Shown piece by piece: positions 8,721 to 16,805 of a DNA stretch of 64,000 bases; position 1 is the first letter of the stretch, and each line of letters starts with the position of its first letter. Origin of the DNA: G963668655 sp963668655 (lineage in GTDB: Bacteria > Myxococcota_A > SURF-8); NCBI GenBank assembly GCA_963668655.2, contig CAXXPQ010000002.1:1240001-1304000 (forward strand), read 5' to 3'. The notes under the pieces are model-generated. The model was not told the origin of the DNA. It made no database searches and saw nothing but the letters and a program-made list of their open reading frames with translations. The translations under genes and the position numbers were made by a program.

Positions 8721-10211
8721 ATGCTTTATAAATTCACTACGTTTCTTTCGCTTTTCGTTCTCTTCGCGTTCGTTGTGGCCTGCGCCGAAACCGACGTGGA
8801 TCTTGCGGACGGCGATCTTTCCGGCGACGAAGACGCCGCGAGCGACGGAGACGAAACGGCGGACGGCGACGCGGCCCCCGACGGCGACGCGGCCCCCGAC
8901 GGCGACGTTTCCCCAGACGGCGACAATGCCGCCGACGGCGACGACGATCCGGACACGGACCGAGACGGGGACGAAGAGCGGGAAGAGGAAATCGATCCCT
9001 CGCGCCTGCCGTTCATCGCCCGCGGCGTCTGCGAGACGGACCTTCTGGGCAACACCACCTTCGAACCGGACCCGGGCGAGATCTCCACGCAGATCCACGT
9101 CAACGCGCGCTTCGACGGCGGCGCGGTCTGGGTGGCTTACAGCCGTCCGGACAACCAGGGAAACGGAACCTTCGACGTCTACGCCCTGCGCCTGAACTGC
9201 GACGGAACCCGGGCGGTGGAGCCCTTCGCCGTGAACACCACGGACGCCAACGACCTGGATCCGGCCCTAGCCGTTTCCGGCGGGCGGGTGTTCTTCGCCT
9301 GGCAGTCGGACGACGCCCAGGGGCTACGTAACCTGAACATCTACACGCGACTGTTTCAGACGGACGGAACGCCGCTTCAGGACACGGACCGGCGCTTTAC
9401 GGCCGTGCTTGCGGGGGAGCCGCGGGACGTCAACGCCTGGATGCCCGCCCTGGCCGCCCTGCCGGACGGCGGCTTCGCCCTGGCGGGATCCTTCGGCCTC
9501 GACGTCTGGCGGGTGCTGTTCCAGCGGATGGACGCGGACGGAGAGCCGCTTTCGGAAAGCCTTTCCGTGGCCGGTGATTCCTCGAACACCCAGACCTATC
9601 CCACCCTGGCGAACACCGCCGAGGGCGGCCTTTTCGGCGCCTTCGAAAGCTCGGATATGGAGAACACACGGGCGAAATTCGGCTACCTGCCCGCCGGGGA
9701 AGACAAGGCCCCGGACGCGCGTCCGGCCGACGACGCGGCGAGTTCCGGCGCGCCGGTCCTCGCCACGGGAGCCGAAGCGGGCGATCCGGCCTATCTGGCC
9801 TGGCACGGCGACGCCTCCGGCGAACTGAAGACCTATCTGCGAACCGTGACGGCCACGATTGAGGAAGGCGAATCGCCCGCCGTCCTGAGCTTCGGCGCTT
9901 CCGGGAAAAACGATCACAGTCCGGCGGTGGCCGCCTCGCCCACGGGCGGGGCCGTGGCCTGGTATCGCATCATCAGCGGTATCAAGAACAACGTCCTGGT
10001 GCAGGGATTCTCCAACGAAAACGGCGTCTTGACGCCTCTCGGCCTGCCCGTCTTCGTCAACGACTCCCCGGCCGCGCCCTATCCGCTTTCGCTCGTGCAC
10101 ATCGCCGGGGATCTGTTTTTCGTGGCCTGGTCGGAGGGAACGAGCCCCGATTTCCGCCTGCGGGGACGCTTCTTCCGCACCCGCATGGAGGACGAACGTC
10201 CGGACCGCTGA
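8721..10211 (+). CDS. PDGD-tethered lipoprotein with a predicted beta-propeller domain
   Basis: 496 residues. Signal peptide with lipobox FVVAC (Cys21), then about 70 residues of DGD/PDGD repeats. The codons for these include three near-identical 18-base units around 8861-8945. The remainder has recurring blade-like patterns (FDGGAVWVAYSRPDNQGN, GGRVFFAWQSDDAQG, GDPAYLAWHGDASG, GDLFFVAWSEGTSPDF), which suggest a beta-propeller of the kind found in bacterial surface proteins. No catalytic motif was recognised. AGAGGA precedes the ATG. It probably shares a transcript with the C11 peptidase gene. Confidence 0.8.
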   Translation: MLYKFTTFLSLFVLFAFVVACAETDVDLADGDLSGDEDAASDGDETADGDAAPDGDAAPDGDVSPDGDNAADGDDDPDTDRDGDEEREEEIDPSRLPFIARGVCETDLLGNTTFEPDPGEISTQIHVNARFDGGAVWVAYSRPDNQGNGTFDVYALRLNCDGTRAVEPFAVNTTDANDLDPALAVSGGRVFFAWQSDDAQGLRNLNIYTRLFQTDGTPLQDTDRRFTAVLAGEPRDVNAWMPALAALPDGGFALAGSFGLDVWRVLFQRMDADGEPLSESLSVAGDSSNTQTYPTLANTAEGGLFGAFESSDMENTRAKFGYLPAGEDKAPDARPADDAASSGAPVLATGAEAGDPAYLAWHGDASGELKTYLRTVTATIEEGESPAVLSFGASGKNDHSPAVAASPTGGAVAWYRIISGIKNNVLVQGFSNENGVLTPLGLPVFVNDSPAAPYPLSLVHIAGDLFFVAWSEGTSPDFRLRGRFFRTRMEDERPDR

Positions 10212-10289
10212 TTCGCCGCCGCCGCCAAGACCGCACCGCCGGGAAAAGGAGCGTATTCCTTTCCGGTCCGGAGGCGCAAGGAAAAGCGC

Positions 10290-10303
10290 ATGACGCGCGT
10301 CAT
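10290..10303. repeat. 14-bp perfect palindrome upstream of tpl
   Basis: ATGACGCGCGTCAT lies in the 253-base gap between the lipoprotein gene and tyrosine phenol-lyase. It is a candidate operator; it does not match the TyrR box and has no T-tract, so it is not a standard terminator. Confidence 0.4.
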
Positions 10304-10464
10304 AAACACCTGAATCCACCCGAAGTATTTCCCGAACCGAAAAACAAAAAAGATCTTGAAATCCGTTCGCCGGTCATGCTAGCGTTCCTTCCGTTTCGAT
10401 CCCGGGCTCCTTTCGGTCCCACGGATTTTTCACATTCTCAACCCTTCGATGGAAAGGTCGTATC

Positions 10465-11841
10465 ATGCCGACAATCCTACCCGAACCCTATCGTATCAAA
10501 GTCGTCGAATCCATCCGGATGACCACGCGCGAGGAGCGCGAGAAGGCCATGGCCGAGGCCGGTTACAACACCTTCCTGCTTCCCAGCCAGCTGGTGTACA
10601 TCGACCTGCTGACCGATTCCGGAACCAGCGCCATGAGCGACAACCAGTGGGCGGGCATGATGATCGGCGACGAAGCCTACGCGGGCAGCGTCAACTTCGA
10701 GCGCCTGGAGGCGGCTATCCGGGAAGTCTACGGCTACAAATACATCGTTCCCACCCATCAGGGCCGCGCCGCCGAGCACATCATGAGCCAGATCCTCATC
10801 AAGGACGGCGACTACGTGCCCGGCAACATGTACTTCACCACCACCAAGCTGCACCAGGAAAAGGCGGGCGGCAAGTTCGTGGACGTGATCGTGGACGAGG
10901 CCCACGACCCCGAAAATCCCTTCCCCTTCAAGGGCAACGTGGACATGAAGAAAATGCGGAAGCTGGTGGAGGAAGTCGGCGCCGACAAGATCCCCTACAT
11001 CAGCCTGGAAGGCTGCGTCAACATGGCCGGCGGCCAGCCCTTCAGCATGGCCAACATGAAGGAGCTGCGCGCCTTCTGCGACAAGCACGGCATCAAGATC
11101 ATGCTGGACGCCACCCGCGTGGCCGAAAACGCCATGTTCGTCAAGCAGCGCGAGGAAGGCTACGCCGACAAGAGCGTCAAGGAGATCGTGCGGGAGATCG
11201 GCGATATGTCCGACGGCTGCACCATGAGTTCCAAGAAGGACCACCTGGTCAACATCGGCGGTTTTCTGGCCATGAACGACGAGGACTTCTTCGTGGAGGC
11301 CAAGACCATGGTGGTGCAGTACGAGGGCCTGCACACTTACGGCGGCATGGCCGGACGGGACATGGAGGCCGTGGCCCGGGGCATTTACGAATGCATCCAG
11401 GAACCCTACCTGAACCATCGCCTCAGCCAGACCCGCTACCTGGGCGAGCGCCTTCTGGAAGCGGGCGTTCCCATCGTGGAGCCGGTGGGCAGCCACGCCG
11501 TCTTCCTGGACGCCAAGCGTTTCCTGCCCCACCTGGACCAGAACGAATTCCCGGCGCAGATGCTGGCGGCTGAACTGTACATCGAATCCGGCGTGCGCGC
11601 CATGGAGCGCGGCAACGTCTCGGCGGGCCGCAACCGCGAAACGGGCGAGAACTACCGCCCGAAGCTGGAACTGGTGCGCCTGACCATCCCGCGCCGCGTC
11701 TACACCCGCAGCCACCTGGACGTGGTGGCCGACGCCGTGATCGAGCTGTACAAGAACCGCGAAAAGATCAAGGGCCTCACCATGACCTACGAGCCCAACC
11801 AGTTGCGTTTCTTCCAGGCCCGCTTCGAGCCCAAGGTCTGA
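10465..11841 (+). CDS. tpl: Tyrosine phenol-lyase (beta-tyrosinase)
   Basis: 458 residues of the beta-eliminating lyase family (fold type I, PLP). The sequence tracks tyrosine phenol-lyase throughout: YNTFLLPSQLVYIDLLTDSGT, PTHQGRAAEH, YFTTTKLHQEK, the PLP Lys in CTMSSKKDH (K257/K258) and TYGGMAGRDMEA. Residues that set tyrosine over tryptophan are kept: an Arg in VRAMERG (R382, equivalent to Arg381 of the Citrobacter enzyme) and the LRFF pair near the C-terminus. It cleaves L-tyrosine to phenol, pyruvate and ammonia, reversibly. It stands alone, with its own terminator at 11873-11905. Tryptophanase is the main alternative and is made less likely by the Arg. Confidence 0.9.
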   Translation: MPTILPEPYRIKVVESIRMTTREEREKAMAEAGYNTFLLPSQLVYIDLLTDSGTSAMSDNQWAGMMIGDEAYAGSVNFERLEAAIREVYGYKYIVPTHQGRAAEHIMSQILIKDGDYVPGNMYFTTTKLHQEKAGGKFVDVIVDEAHDPENPFPFKGNVDMKKMRKLVEEVGADKIPYISLEGCVNMAGGQPFSMANMKELRAFCDKHGIKIMLDATRVAENAMFVKQREEGYADKSVKEIVREIGDMSDGCTMSSKKDHLVNIGGFLAMNDEDFFVEAKTMVVQYEGLHTYGGMAGRDMEAVARGIYECIQEPYLNHRLSQTRYLGERLLEAGVPIVEPVGSHAVFLDAKRFLPHLDQNEFPAQMLAAELYIESGVRAMERGNVSAGRNRETGENYRPKLELVRLTIPRRVYTRSHLDVVADAVIELYKNREKIKGLTMTYEPNQLRFFQARFEPKV

Positions 11842-11872
11842 CACGGTTTCGGAATTCGATTCCGAAGACTCG

Positions 11873-11905
11873 AACGGCCGGGCGCACGCCCGGCCGTCGT
11901 TTTTC
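11873..11905 (+). terminator. Rho-independent terminator after tpl
   Basis: An 11-bp GC-rich stem (ACGGCCGGGCG at 11874-11884 with 11887-11897) is followed by CGTTTTT. A second smaller stem (TTCGGAAT/ATTCCGAA) lies just before it. Confidence 0.88.
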
Positions 11906-11955
11906 GGACCCGCCATGTCGAACCGCGCGGAAGGAAAGACTCCCGACGGACCGGA

Positions 11956-12262
11956 TCACCCCCGCAGGCGCAGCACCTCTCCGTTTCCCCCGGTGGCGAA
12001 AACGTAGCTCTCGCTCTTGCACATCGACAGCAGCCGGCTCTCGACCCGGACGGGCAGAGGATCCGGTTCCCACGTGACCCCGCGATCGTCGGAACGCCAT
12101 ATCACCCCCACATAGCCGTAGTCCTCCTTTATCGCCGTCGGGCAGGTCGCCGTCACTCCTTGTGTCTCCGTCTTCGAACGTGACGGTTGGTCCGGAGTCG
12201 GCGCAGCGGCAAACCGAGAGACCGACCATAAGAATCAGGTACTAGAAGATGATGCGGGGCAT
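11956..12262 (-). pseudogene. Decayed PDGD lipoprotein (BNR/YCF48-like) remnant
   Basis: On the minus strand an ATG at 12262, preceded by AGGAAAA, opens MPRIIF and then meets an in-frame TAG. The same frame continues as a plausible signal peptide YLILMVGLSVCRCADSG and an acidic EDGDTRSDGDLPDGD tether. Near 12134 the frame breaks, and the other frame continues GYVGVIWRSDDRGVTWEPDPL and SESYVFATGGNGEVLRLRG to a stop at 11956, a single sialidase-type (BNR/Asp-box) repeat unit. Full-length relatives would have several such repeats, so an internal deletion is likely as well. It is a relic of the PDGD lipoprotein family seen elsewhere in this window. Confidence 0.65.
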
Positions 12263-12380
12263 GGATTTTCCTGTGGAATATGGATGGAATCACGAATGAA
12301 TTATTATATATCAGGGATCGAAAAAGAGTCAAGCGAACGATCCCCGGACGCGGATTTTCCCTGAAAGAAAACCGGAAAGG

Positions 12381-14171
12381 TCACTCGGCGGGAAGGCGGC
12401 TCGCCAGATCCCGCAACGGGCGCGCCTCCGGATGGCGGCGGACCAGATCCCGCACGGCTTCAAGCTGCTTCTCGGTGAGCGGCGGCGGCATGCCGGTGAT
12501 CCGGTAGTAAAGGAACTTCACGGCCAGAAAACTTTCGGGATTGTCCTCCACGGCCCGTTCCACGTCCCGAAGCAGCCGCCGGAAGCCTGCATCGTCCGCC
12601 GTTTCTCCCACAAAGCGCAACTCTGGATCCAGCGGATCCAGAAACCGGAACGCCCGCCGCTCGCAAAACGCCGCGCCCGCCAGGCGGCAGTCCGCCAGGA
12701 TCAGCGCGTCCGGATCGAAATAAATCAGCTCCCATCCGTCCAGGCTCCGCACCCCCCGGGCGAATTGCGCCATATCCGGAACCTCCCGCCAGTCCGTCAC
12801 CAGCACCAGCCCGATGCCGAACTCCTCCGCGGCCGCCCGGAAACGGTCGATGTCGATCATGTTGAAAAAGCGTTCCACGAATTCCGGCGGGTAGACCGTG
12901 GGTACCCGGCCGTCGATGAAGACCTTCTGTTTCGGCCAGCGCCGCCAGAGCAGATAGGCGGCCACGTTGGTGGCGGAAGTCAGCGGGCGCAGCCGCAGGT
13001 CGTGGCGCTCCAAATAGTCCACGGCGTCCGCAGCGTTGGCCTTGCGGTTCAGCCCGACGCCGAAGGGCGTGCCGAAATCGTTCTTGCTCTTCCAGTTGAA
13101 GACCAGGGCCAGAAGAAAGACCAGCGGAACCACCACGCGGCGCAGGCGCGGGGAGTTCTCGAGCGGGCCGAAACGCGCGGGCCAACGCAGGTGACGAAGC
13201 AGCACCGGCACGGAGAGGATGGCGAAAAAGGTGGTGAAACGCGCGGTGTGCACGGCCAGAACGCCCAGGGAGATCATCAGCAGGACGTCTCCGATCCGGC
13301 GCTTCCGGGAACTCGTGGCGAGGGCCCCCGCCGTGGCGAGAAGCAGCAGCACGAACAGCGTGAGCACCCACGCGCCCGGCCCCCGAAACGCCTCGAAAAG
13401 CGAGACCCACTCGGAACTGAGCTTGCCCGTGAAGACCTCGCCGAACGAGCGGTTGAAATCGCCGAGGCCCGGCCGCAGAAAGCTCGCCAGGAGCATGGCG
13501 AAAAGCGTCAAGGGCCAGACGCGGAAGCGCGGGATCGCCCGGCGCAGGCTCTCCTCGCGGGACGCTTCGCCCAGGATATTCAGCCAGACCGCCCCGGCGA
13601 TGACCGGCGCCAGAGTCCAGCTCGGATGGATGTTGGCCCACAGCGCGGTGAGGAGCGGCAAAAAGAGAAGCGGCTTCGCGGAGCGGGAAAGCCGGGCGCG
13701 GTCGGCCAGGTAATGCACCAGGACGGCCAGGAGATAGGCCAGGGTGTGGGGACGGTCGCCGATGCGCGGAAACAGCACCGCCAGGGACACGAGCAAAAGC
13801 GTGAAGCGCCAGGGCGCGGGCAGCCCGGGTTCTTTTCGTTCCAGCATGCGCGTGTGCAGCCACAGAATCCCGGCGATGCCCGAAAGCGCGAATCCCCGCA
13901 AAAGAATCAGGCCGTTGTCGCCGAAAAGGCGGTGAAACCCGTACAGAATCAGGCTGCCGATCCACTCCCAGTTGGTCCAGGCCTTGCCCGGAAAGGTGTA
14001 ACTGAACGGGTCCGTCCGCGGAATCTCCCCCGTGGTCCAGATGATCTTCCCGGTCAGGATGTGCCACCAGTGGTCGTCCGCGCCGACCTGGAAGAGCACG
14101 GCCACGGCGCACCAGGCGAGCAGAAGCCCCGGTTCCGGTCCGTTCCGAAAAAAGCGCCCGTTTTCTTTCAA
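12381..14171 (-). CDS. Polytopic membrane protein, GT-C-like topology
   Basis: About 596 residues from the TTG at 14171; a longer reading frame reaches an ATG at 14255. The TTG is preferred because GGAGGA lies 5-10 bases upstream and the extra residues are low-complexity. The N-terminal two thirds contain about ten hydrophobic segments. The early loop has DDHWWHILTGK and WTNWEWIG, and the acidic-aromatic first loop resembles GT-C glycosyltransferases that use lipid-linked sugars. The C-terminal 200 residues are soluble and contain KQKVFIDGRVPTVYPPEFVERF. Some uncharacterised bacterial membrane proteins share this layout. The substrate is unknown. No partner gene is adjacent. Confidence 0.8.
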   Translation of the reverse strand: MKENGRFFRNGPEPGLLLAWCAVAVLFQVGADDHWWHILTGKIIWTTGEIPRTDPFSYTFPGKAWTNWEWIGSLILYGFHRLFGDNGLILLRGFALSGIAGILWLHTRMLERKEPGLPAPWRFTLLLVSLAVLFPRIGDRPHTLAYLLAVLVHYLADRARLSRSAKPLLFLPLLTALWANIHPSWTLAPVIAGAVWLNILGEASREESLRRAIPRFRVWPLTLFAMLLASFLRPGLGDFNRSFGEVFTGKLSSEWVSLFEAFRGPGAWVLTLFVLLLLATAGALATSSRKRRIGDVLLMISLGVLAVHTARFTTFFAILSVPVLLRHLRWPARFGPLENSPRLRRVVVPLVFLLALVFNWKSKNDFGTPFGVGLNRKANAADAVDYLERHDLRLRPLTSATNVAAYLLWRRWPKQKVFIDGRVPTVYPPEFVERFFNMIDIDRFRAAAEEFGIGLVLVTDWREVPDMAQFARGVRSLDGWELIYFDPDALILADCRLAGAAFCERRAFRFLDPLDPELRFVGETADDAGFRRLLRDVERAVEDNPESFLAVKFLYYRITGMPPPLTEKQLEAVRDLVRRHPEARPLRDLASRLPAE

Positions 14172-14425
14172 GCCGTCCTCCGTTCGCCGCGTTCGCCCCG
14201 AGCCGGCGGCCGGGCGGACCCGATCCCGCCCGGGAAATCCGGGAAGTGAAAGCATAGCACATCCCGCAGGGAAATGAGAACGCCGCGCGCGTTTTCATCG
14301 CTTTCGCCCCTCGATACGATTTTTCCTTCGGAAAAATCACTCGAGGTAAGCGGGGAAAGAGAAACCTTGACGGAGGAATGTGGAAAACCACGAAATGCCA
14401 TCGCCATGCCCGACCATGGGAGGGA

Positions 14426-14453
14426 TTGATTCGGCCGAGGTTCATGTTATAAT
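14426..14453 (+). promoter_or_regulatory. Sigma-70-like promoter upstream of GNAT gene
   Basis: TTGATT (14426-14431), 16-base spacer, perfect TATAAT (14448-14453). Located 85 bases before the GNAT start. Confidence 0.6.
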
Positions 14454-14542
14454 GCGTCTCGATTCGTTCCCGTTTTCCGATCGGACCCCTGCCTTTTTCC
14501 CGGGCCGCCCGACCCGGCCGCGAGCCGGAGAAGAGGACCGTG

Positions 14543-15025
14543 ATGGATGCATCCGAAGACGGAACCCGCATCGTTTCCGCGACCGAAGAGACGATTCGCC
14601 GGATCTGGACCGATCGCTGGGGAATCCCGATTCTCACGCCGACGAAAAACTACGGCGCGGAGGAGGTGGACGGTTTGGCCCTCGTCCGAGGCGAAGAACC
14701 GGCGGCGCTCGTCACGTGGTCCGTTTCCGGACCTTCGGCGGAGATCGTCAGCCTGGACGCCCTGATCGAGGGCCGGGGATACGGCTCCCGGCTGCTCGAC
14801 GCGGCGGAGCGGCGTCTTGCGGAACGCGGAGTCCGGCGCGTTCATCTGGTGACCACGAACGACAATACGCTGGCCTTCGGATTCTACATCCGCCGGGGAT
14901 ATCGATTGCGCCGCATTTACTTCGACGCCATGGAATCGGCCCGCCGGATCAAGCCCGCCATTCCGGAAACGGGAGACAACGGCGTGCCGATCCGCGACCT
15001 CTGGGAACTGGACAAGGCGCTGTAG
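14543..15025 (+). CDS. GNAT-family N-acetyltransferase
   Basis: 160 residues. The strand EIVSLDALIEG leads into the acetyl-CoA loop GRGYGSRLLDAAERRLAERG (RGxGxxL, residues about 75-94), followed by VHLVTTNDNTLAFGFYIRRGYRL, the motif-B strand-helix with the Asn and Tyr typical of the family. The ATG at 14543 is chosen; a GTG at 14540 is one codon upstream. The substrate is unknown. The gene is high-GC like the core genome and ends 108 bases before the AT-rich PLD-like gene. Confidence 0.85.
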   Translation: MDASEDGTRIVSATEETIRRIWTDRWGIPILTPTKNYGAEEVDGLALVRGEEPAALVTWSVSGPSAEIVSLDALIEGRGYGSRLLDAAERRLAERGVRRVHLVTTNDNTLAFGFYIRRGYRLRRIYFDAMESARRIKPAIPETGDNGVPIRDLWELDKAL

Positions 15026-15132
15026 GGGGGAGGGGGGCCGGGGGAACGGTCAATGAAACGCAAGAACATCACTTGAAGACATCGAACAACAACACGTTGT
15101 CCGGTCATGGTTATTATTGGGAGGAGAATTGA

Positions 15133-16518
15133 ATGCATTTAATTGCAAACATGATAAACAACAGATGGCTTAATGAGGTAGTTCGATCAGCAAACCCGAA
15201 AAATCTTGAACAGATTGACCTTGCGGTAGCTTATGTCTCCAAGATGGAGTTGCTATTCGATTTAGCTAAAAGCACGGAAGTACCGATAAATCTATATACA
15301 TTGGCTGACGGATGGGGAAATCCACATATCGACATCATGAAACGGTTTTTAGAAACGTCCAGAACCTCTTGGCGGCTTTTTCTTTACAGGGATTTCTACC
15401 ACCCAAAAATCATTTGGTTGCGTGGTGTCGGTGTTTATATTGGTTCGGCTAACTTGTCTGATCGAGCATGGTGGAAGAATATTGAATGCGGCATCTGGTT
15501 TACCCAGAATGATATGGAAAAGAACGGAATGGTTGAGCAATTACAGACATTGTTCAAAGTCATCCGTGACCAATCACAAGAGGCGACAACTGAAGTGCTT
15601 TCAAAAATGCAGGAGCTTGAACGAAACCGAGCCCGCCTTAAAGCTGACGAAAACAAACATCAAGACTTGGTAGATAAGTTGCTCGGCGATTTGCCAGGAA
15701 AGCATTCCCTCATTGATTTCACGGAAAGACCTGTAAAAGGCGGAATAGCCAGAAGAAATTTTATAGAAGAGTGGAATCAAGGGCTTACCATTTTACGAAA
15801 GATAGCGAAGATTTTCGATGAAAATAAAGAAAAATGGCCAAGTTGGGTTTCTCCTAATGCCCACCCAGCTATTGTCCAGGATCAAGCAACTGAATGGTTT
15901 TGGGATACAAAATTCCGCCGTTCTGGTCAAAGTTCTAAGCATATGCTCAAAGCTCATAATGATAATTTAGAGAATCCCGATAAAGCTCTTTCCGAATTTC
16001 GGCGATTATGGTGTGCCCTGGAAGGCGAAAAATACGAAACCCACTGGGCATTCTATGTAAACGATAGTCCCAAAAAGCTTCACACGCTTCTTCAAAAAGA
16101 TAAACTACAGCGCCTAGATAGAGATCAACTGAATAAAATCATTTCGCTTTGCCATGCATCAAGAGAACATGCTCGGCAAATCAGGAACGCGGACCTTGGC
16201 CTGGATCCTGGCGAAAACCGAAGCATCGAAGAAAGATGCGAGCTTTTCACGAACTATCTTCTACAAAAGAAATCCGGGGGTGGTAAAAACATTCAGGAGG
16301 TATTGTTCTTCGTTCTGTGGGGTGATGAAGAAAACACAGATGCAGCCGAGCGCATATGGTCAGCTACATCCGAAGACAAGTGGCGTCTTCCGCATCTTGG
16401 GGTTCATATTTTGGGGGAATTGATTGGGTATGCACGACCGGATGATTTTCCGCCCAGGAACAATCGGGTGAGCAAGACTCTGTATGCTTTGGGATATGAA
16501 AATATTAGCTATATATAA
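15133..16518 (+). CDS. PLD-like nuclease/phosphodiesterase-domain protein, AT-rich, probably acquired
   Basis: 461 residues. The N-terminal 150 residues fit a phospholipase D-like domain: strand IDLAVAYVSKMELLFDL, then the HxK motif in FYHPKIIW (H90, K92) and IGSANLSDRAWWKN (GSANLS block about 102-111). One HKD half-site is visible, as in PLD-type nucleases that act as dimers. The remaining about 300 residues are not recognised. They are hydrophilic, helical, rich in Trp and Glu, with WFWDTKFRRSGQSS and ALYALGY-like segments. Codon use is far more AT-rich than the flanking genes. Strong Shine-Dalgarno GGGAGGAG. A role in DNA restriction or phage defence is a reasonable inference from the domain and context. 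Confidence 0.75.
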   Translation: MHLIANMINNRWLNEVVRSANPKNLEQIDLAVAYVSKMELLFDLAKSTEVPINLYTLADGWGNPHIDIMKRFLETSRTSWRLFLYRDFYHPKIIWLRGVGVYIGSANLSDRAWWKNIECGIWFTQNDMEKNGMVEQLQTLFKVIRDQSQEATTEVLSKMQELERNRARLKADENKHQDLVDKLLGDLPGKHSLIDFTERPVKGGIARRNFIEEWNQGLTILRKIAKIFDENKEKWPSWVSPNAHPAIVQDQATEWFWDTKFRRSGQSSKHMLKAHNDNLENPDKALSEFRRLWCALEGEKYETHWAFYVNDSPKKLHTLLQKDKLQRLDRDQLNKIISLCHASREHARQIRNADLGLDPGENRSIEERCELFTNYLLQKKSGGGKNIQEVLFFVLWGDEENTDAAERIWSATSEDKWRLPHLGVHILGELIGYARPDDFPPRNNRVSKTLYALGYENISYI

Positions 16519-16527
16519 CGTTGTGCC

Positions 16528-16550
16528 AACATAGGGACAGACAGCACCTT
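16528..16550 (+). repeat. Possible repeat/insertion boundary motif
   Basis: Ten bases after the PLD-like gene stop, the sequence AACATAGGGACAGACAGCAC appears. It resembles the short ATAGGGACAGACA-type sequences found around IS200/REP-type elements. A related AACATAGGGGACA lies at 18919-18931, just before the ApeA gene. The relation is by eye only. Confidence 0.25.
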
Positions 16551-16676
16551 ACCATGACAAGCCTTGATCTTTAAATTCAGCCGGAAATATCGACTGAGGA
16601 ATTCGCCGACCTGCATTTTTCGTTCCCTTCCCCGATGGTGAGCCGCTTCCCAAAACGGCTTTTCTTTTCAACTTGC

Positions 16677-16705
16677 TTGCGAACAGCGGCGGAAATGGCT
16701 ATGAT
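16677..16705 (+). promoter_or_regulatory. Sigma-70-like promoter upstream of PDGD lipoprotein
   Basis: TTGCGA (16677-16682), 17-base spacer, TATGAT (16700-16705), 100 bases before the lipoprotein start. Confidence 0.55.
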
Positions 16706-16805
16706 GCCGCCGGCGTCTCGACGCCGTTCGAACCCATGAAAACGCACCCCTTTTCGGCATTCCCCCGATGGAAATGCCCGGATTCGTGACAGATCGGAGG
16801 TCTCC

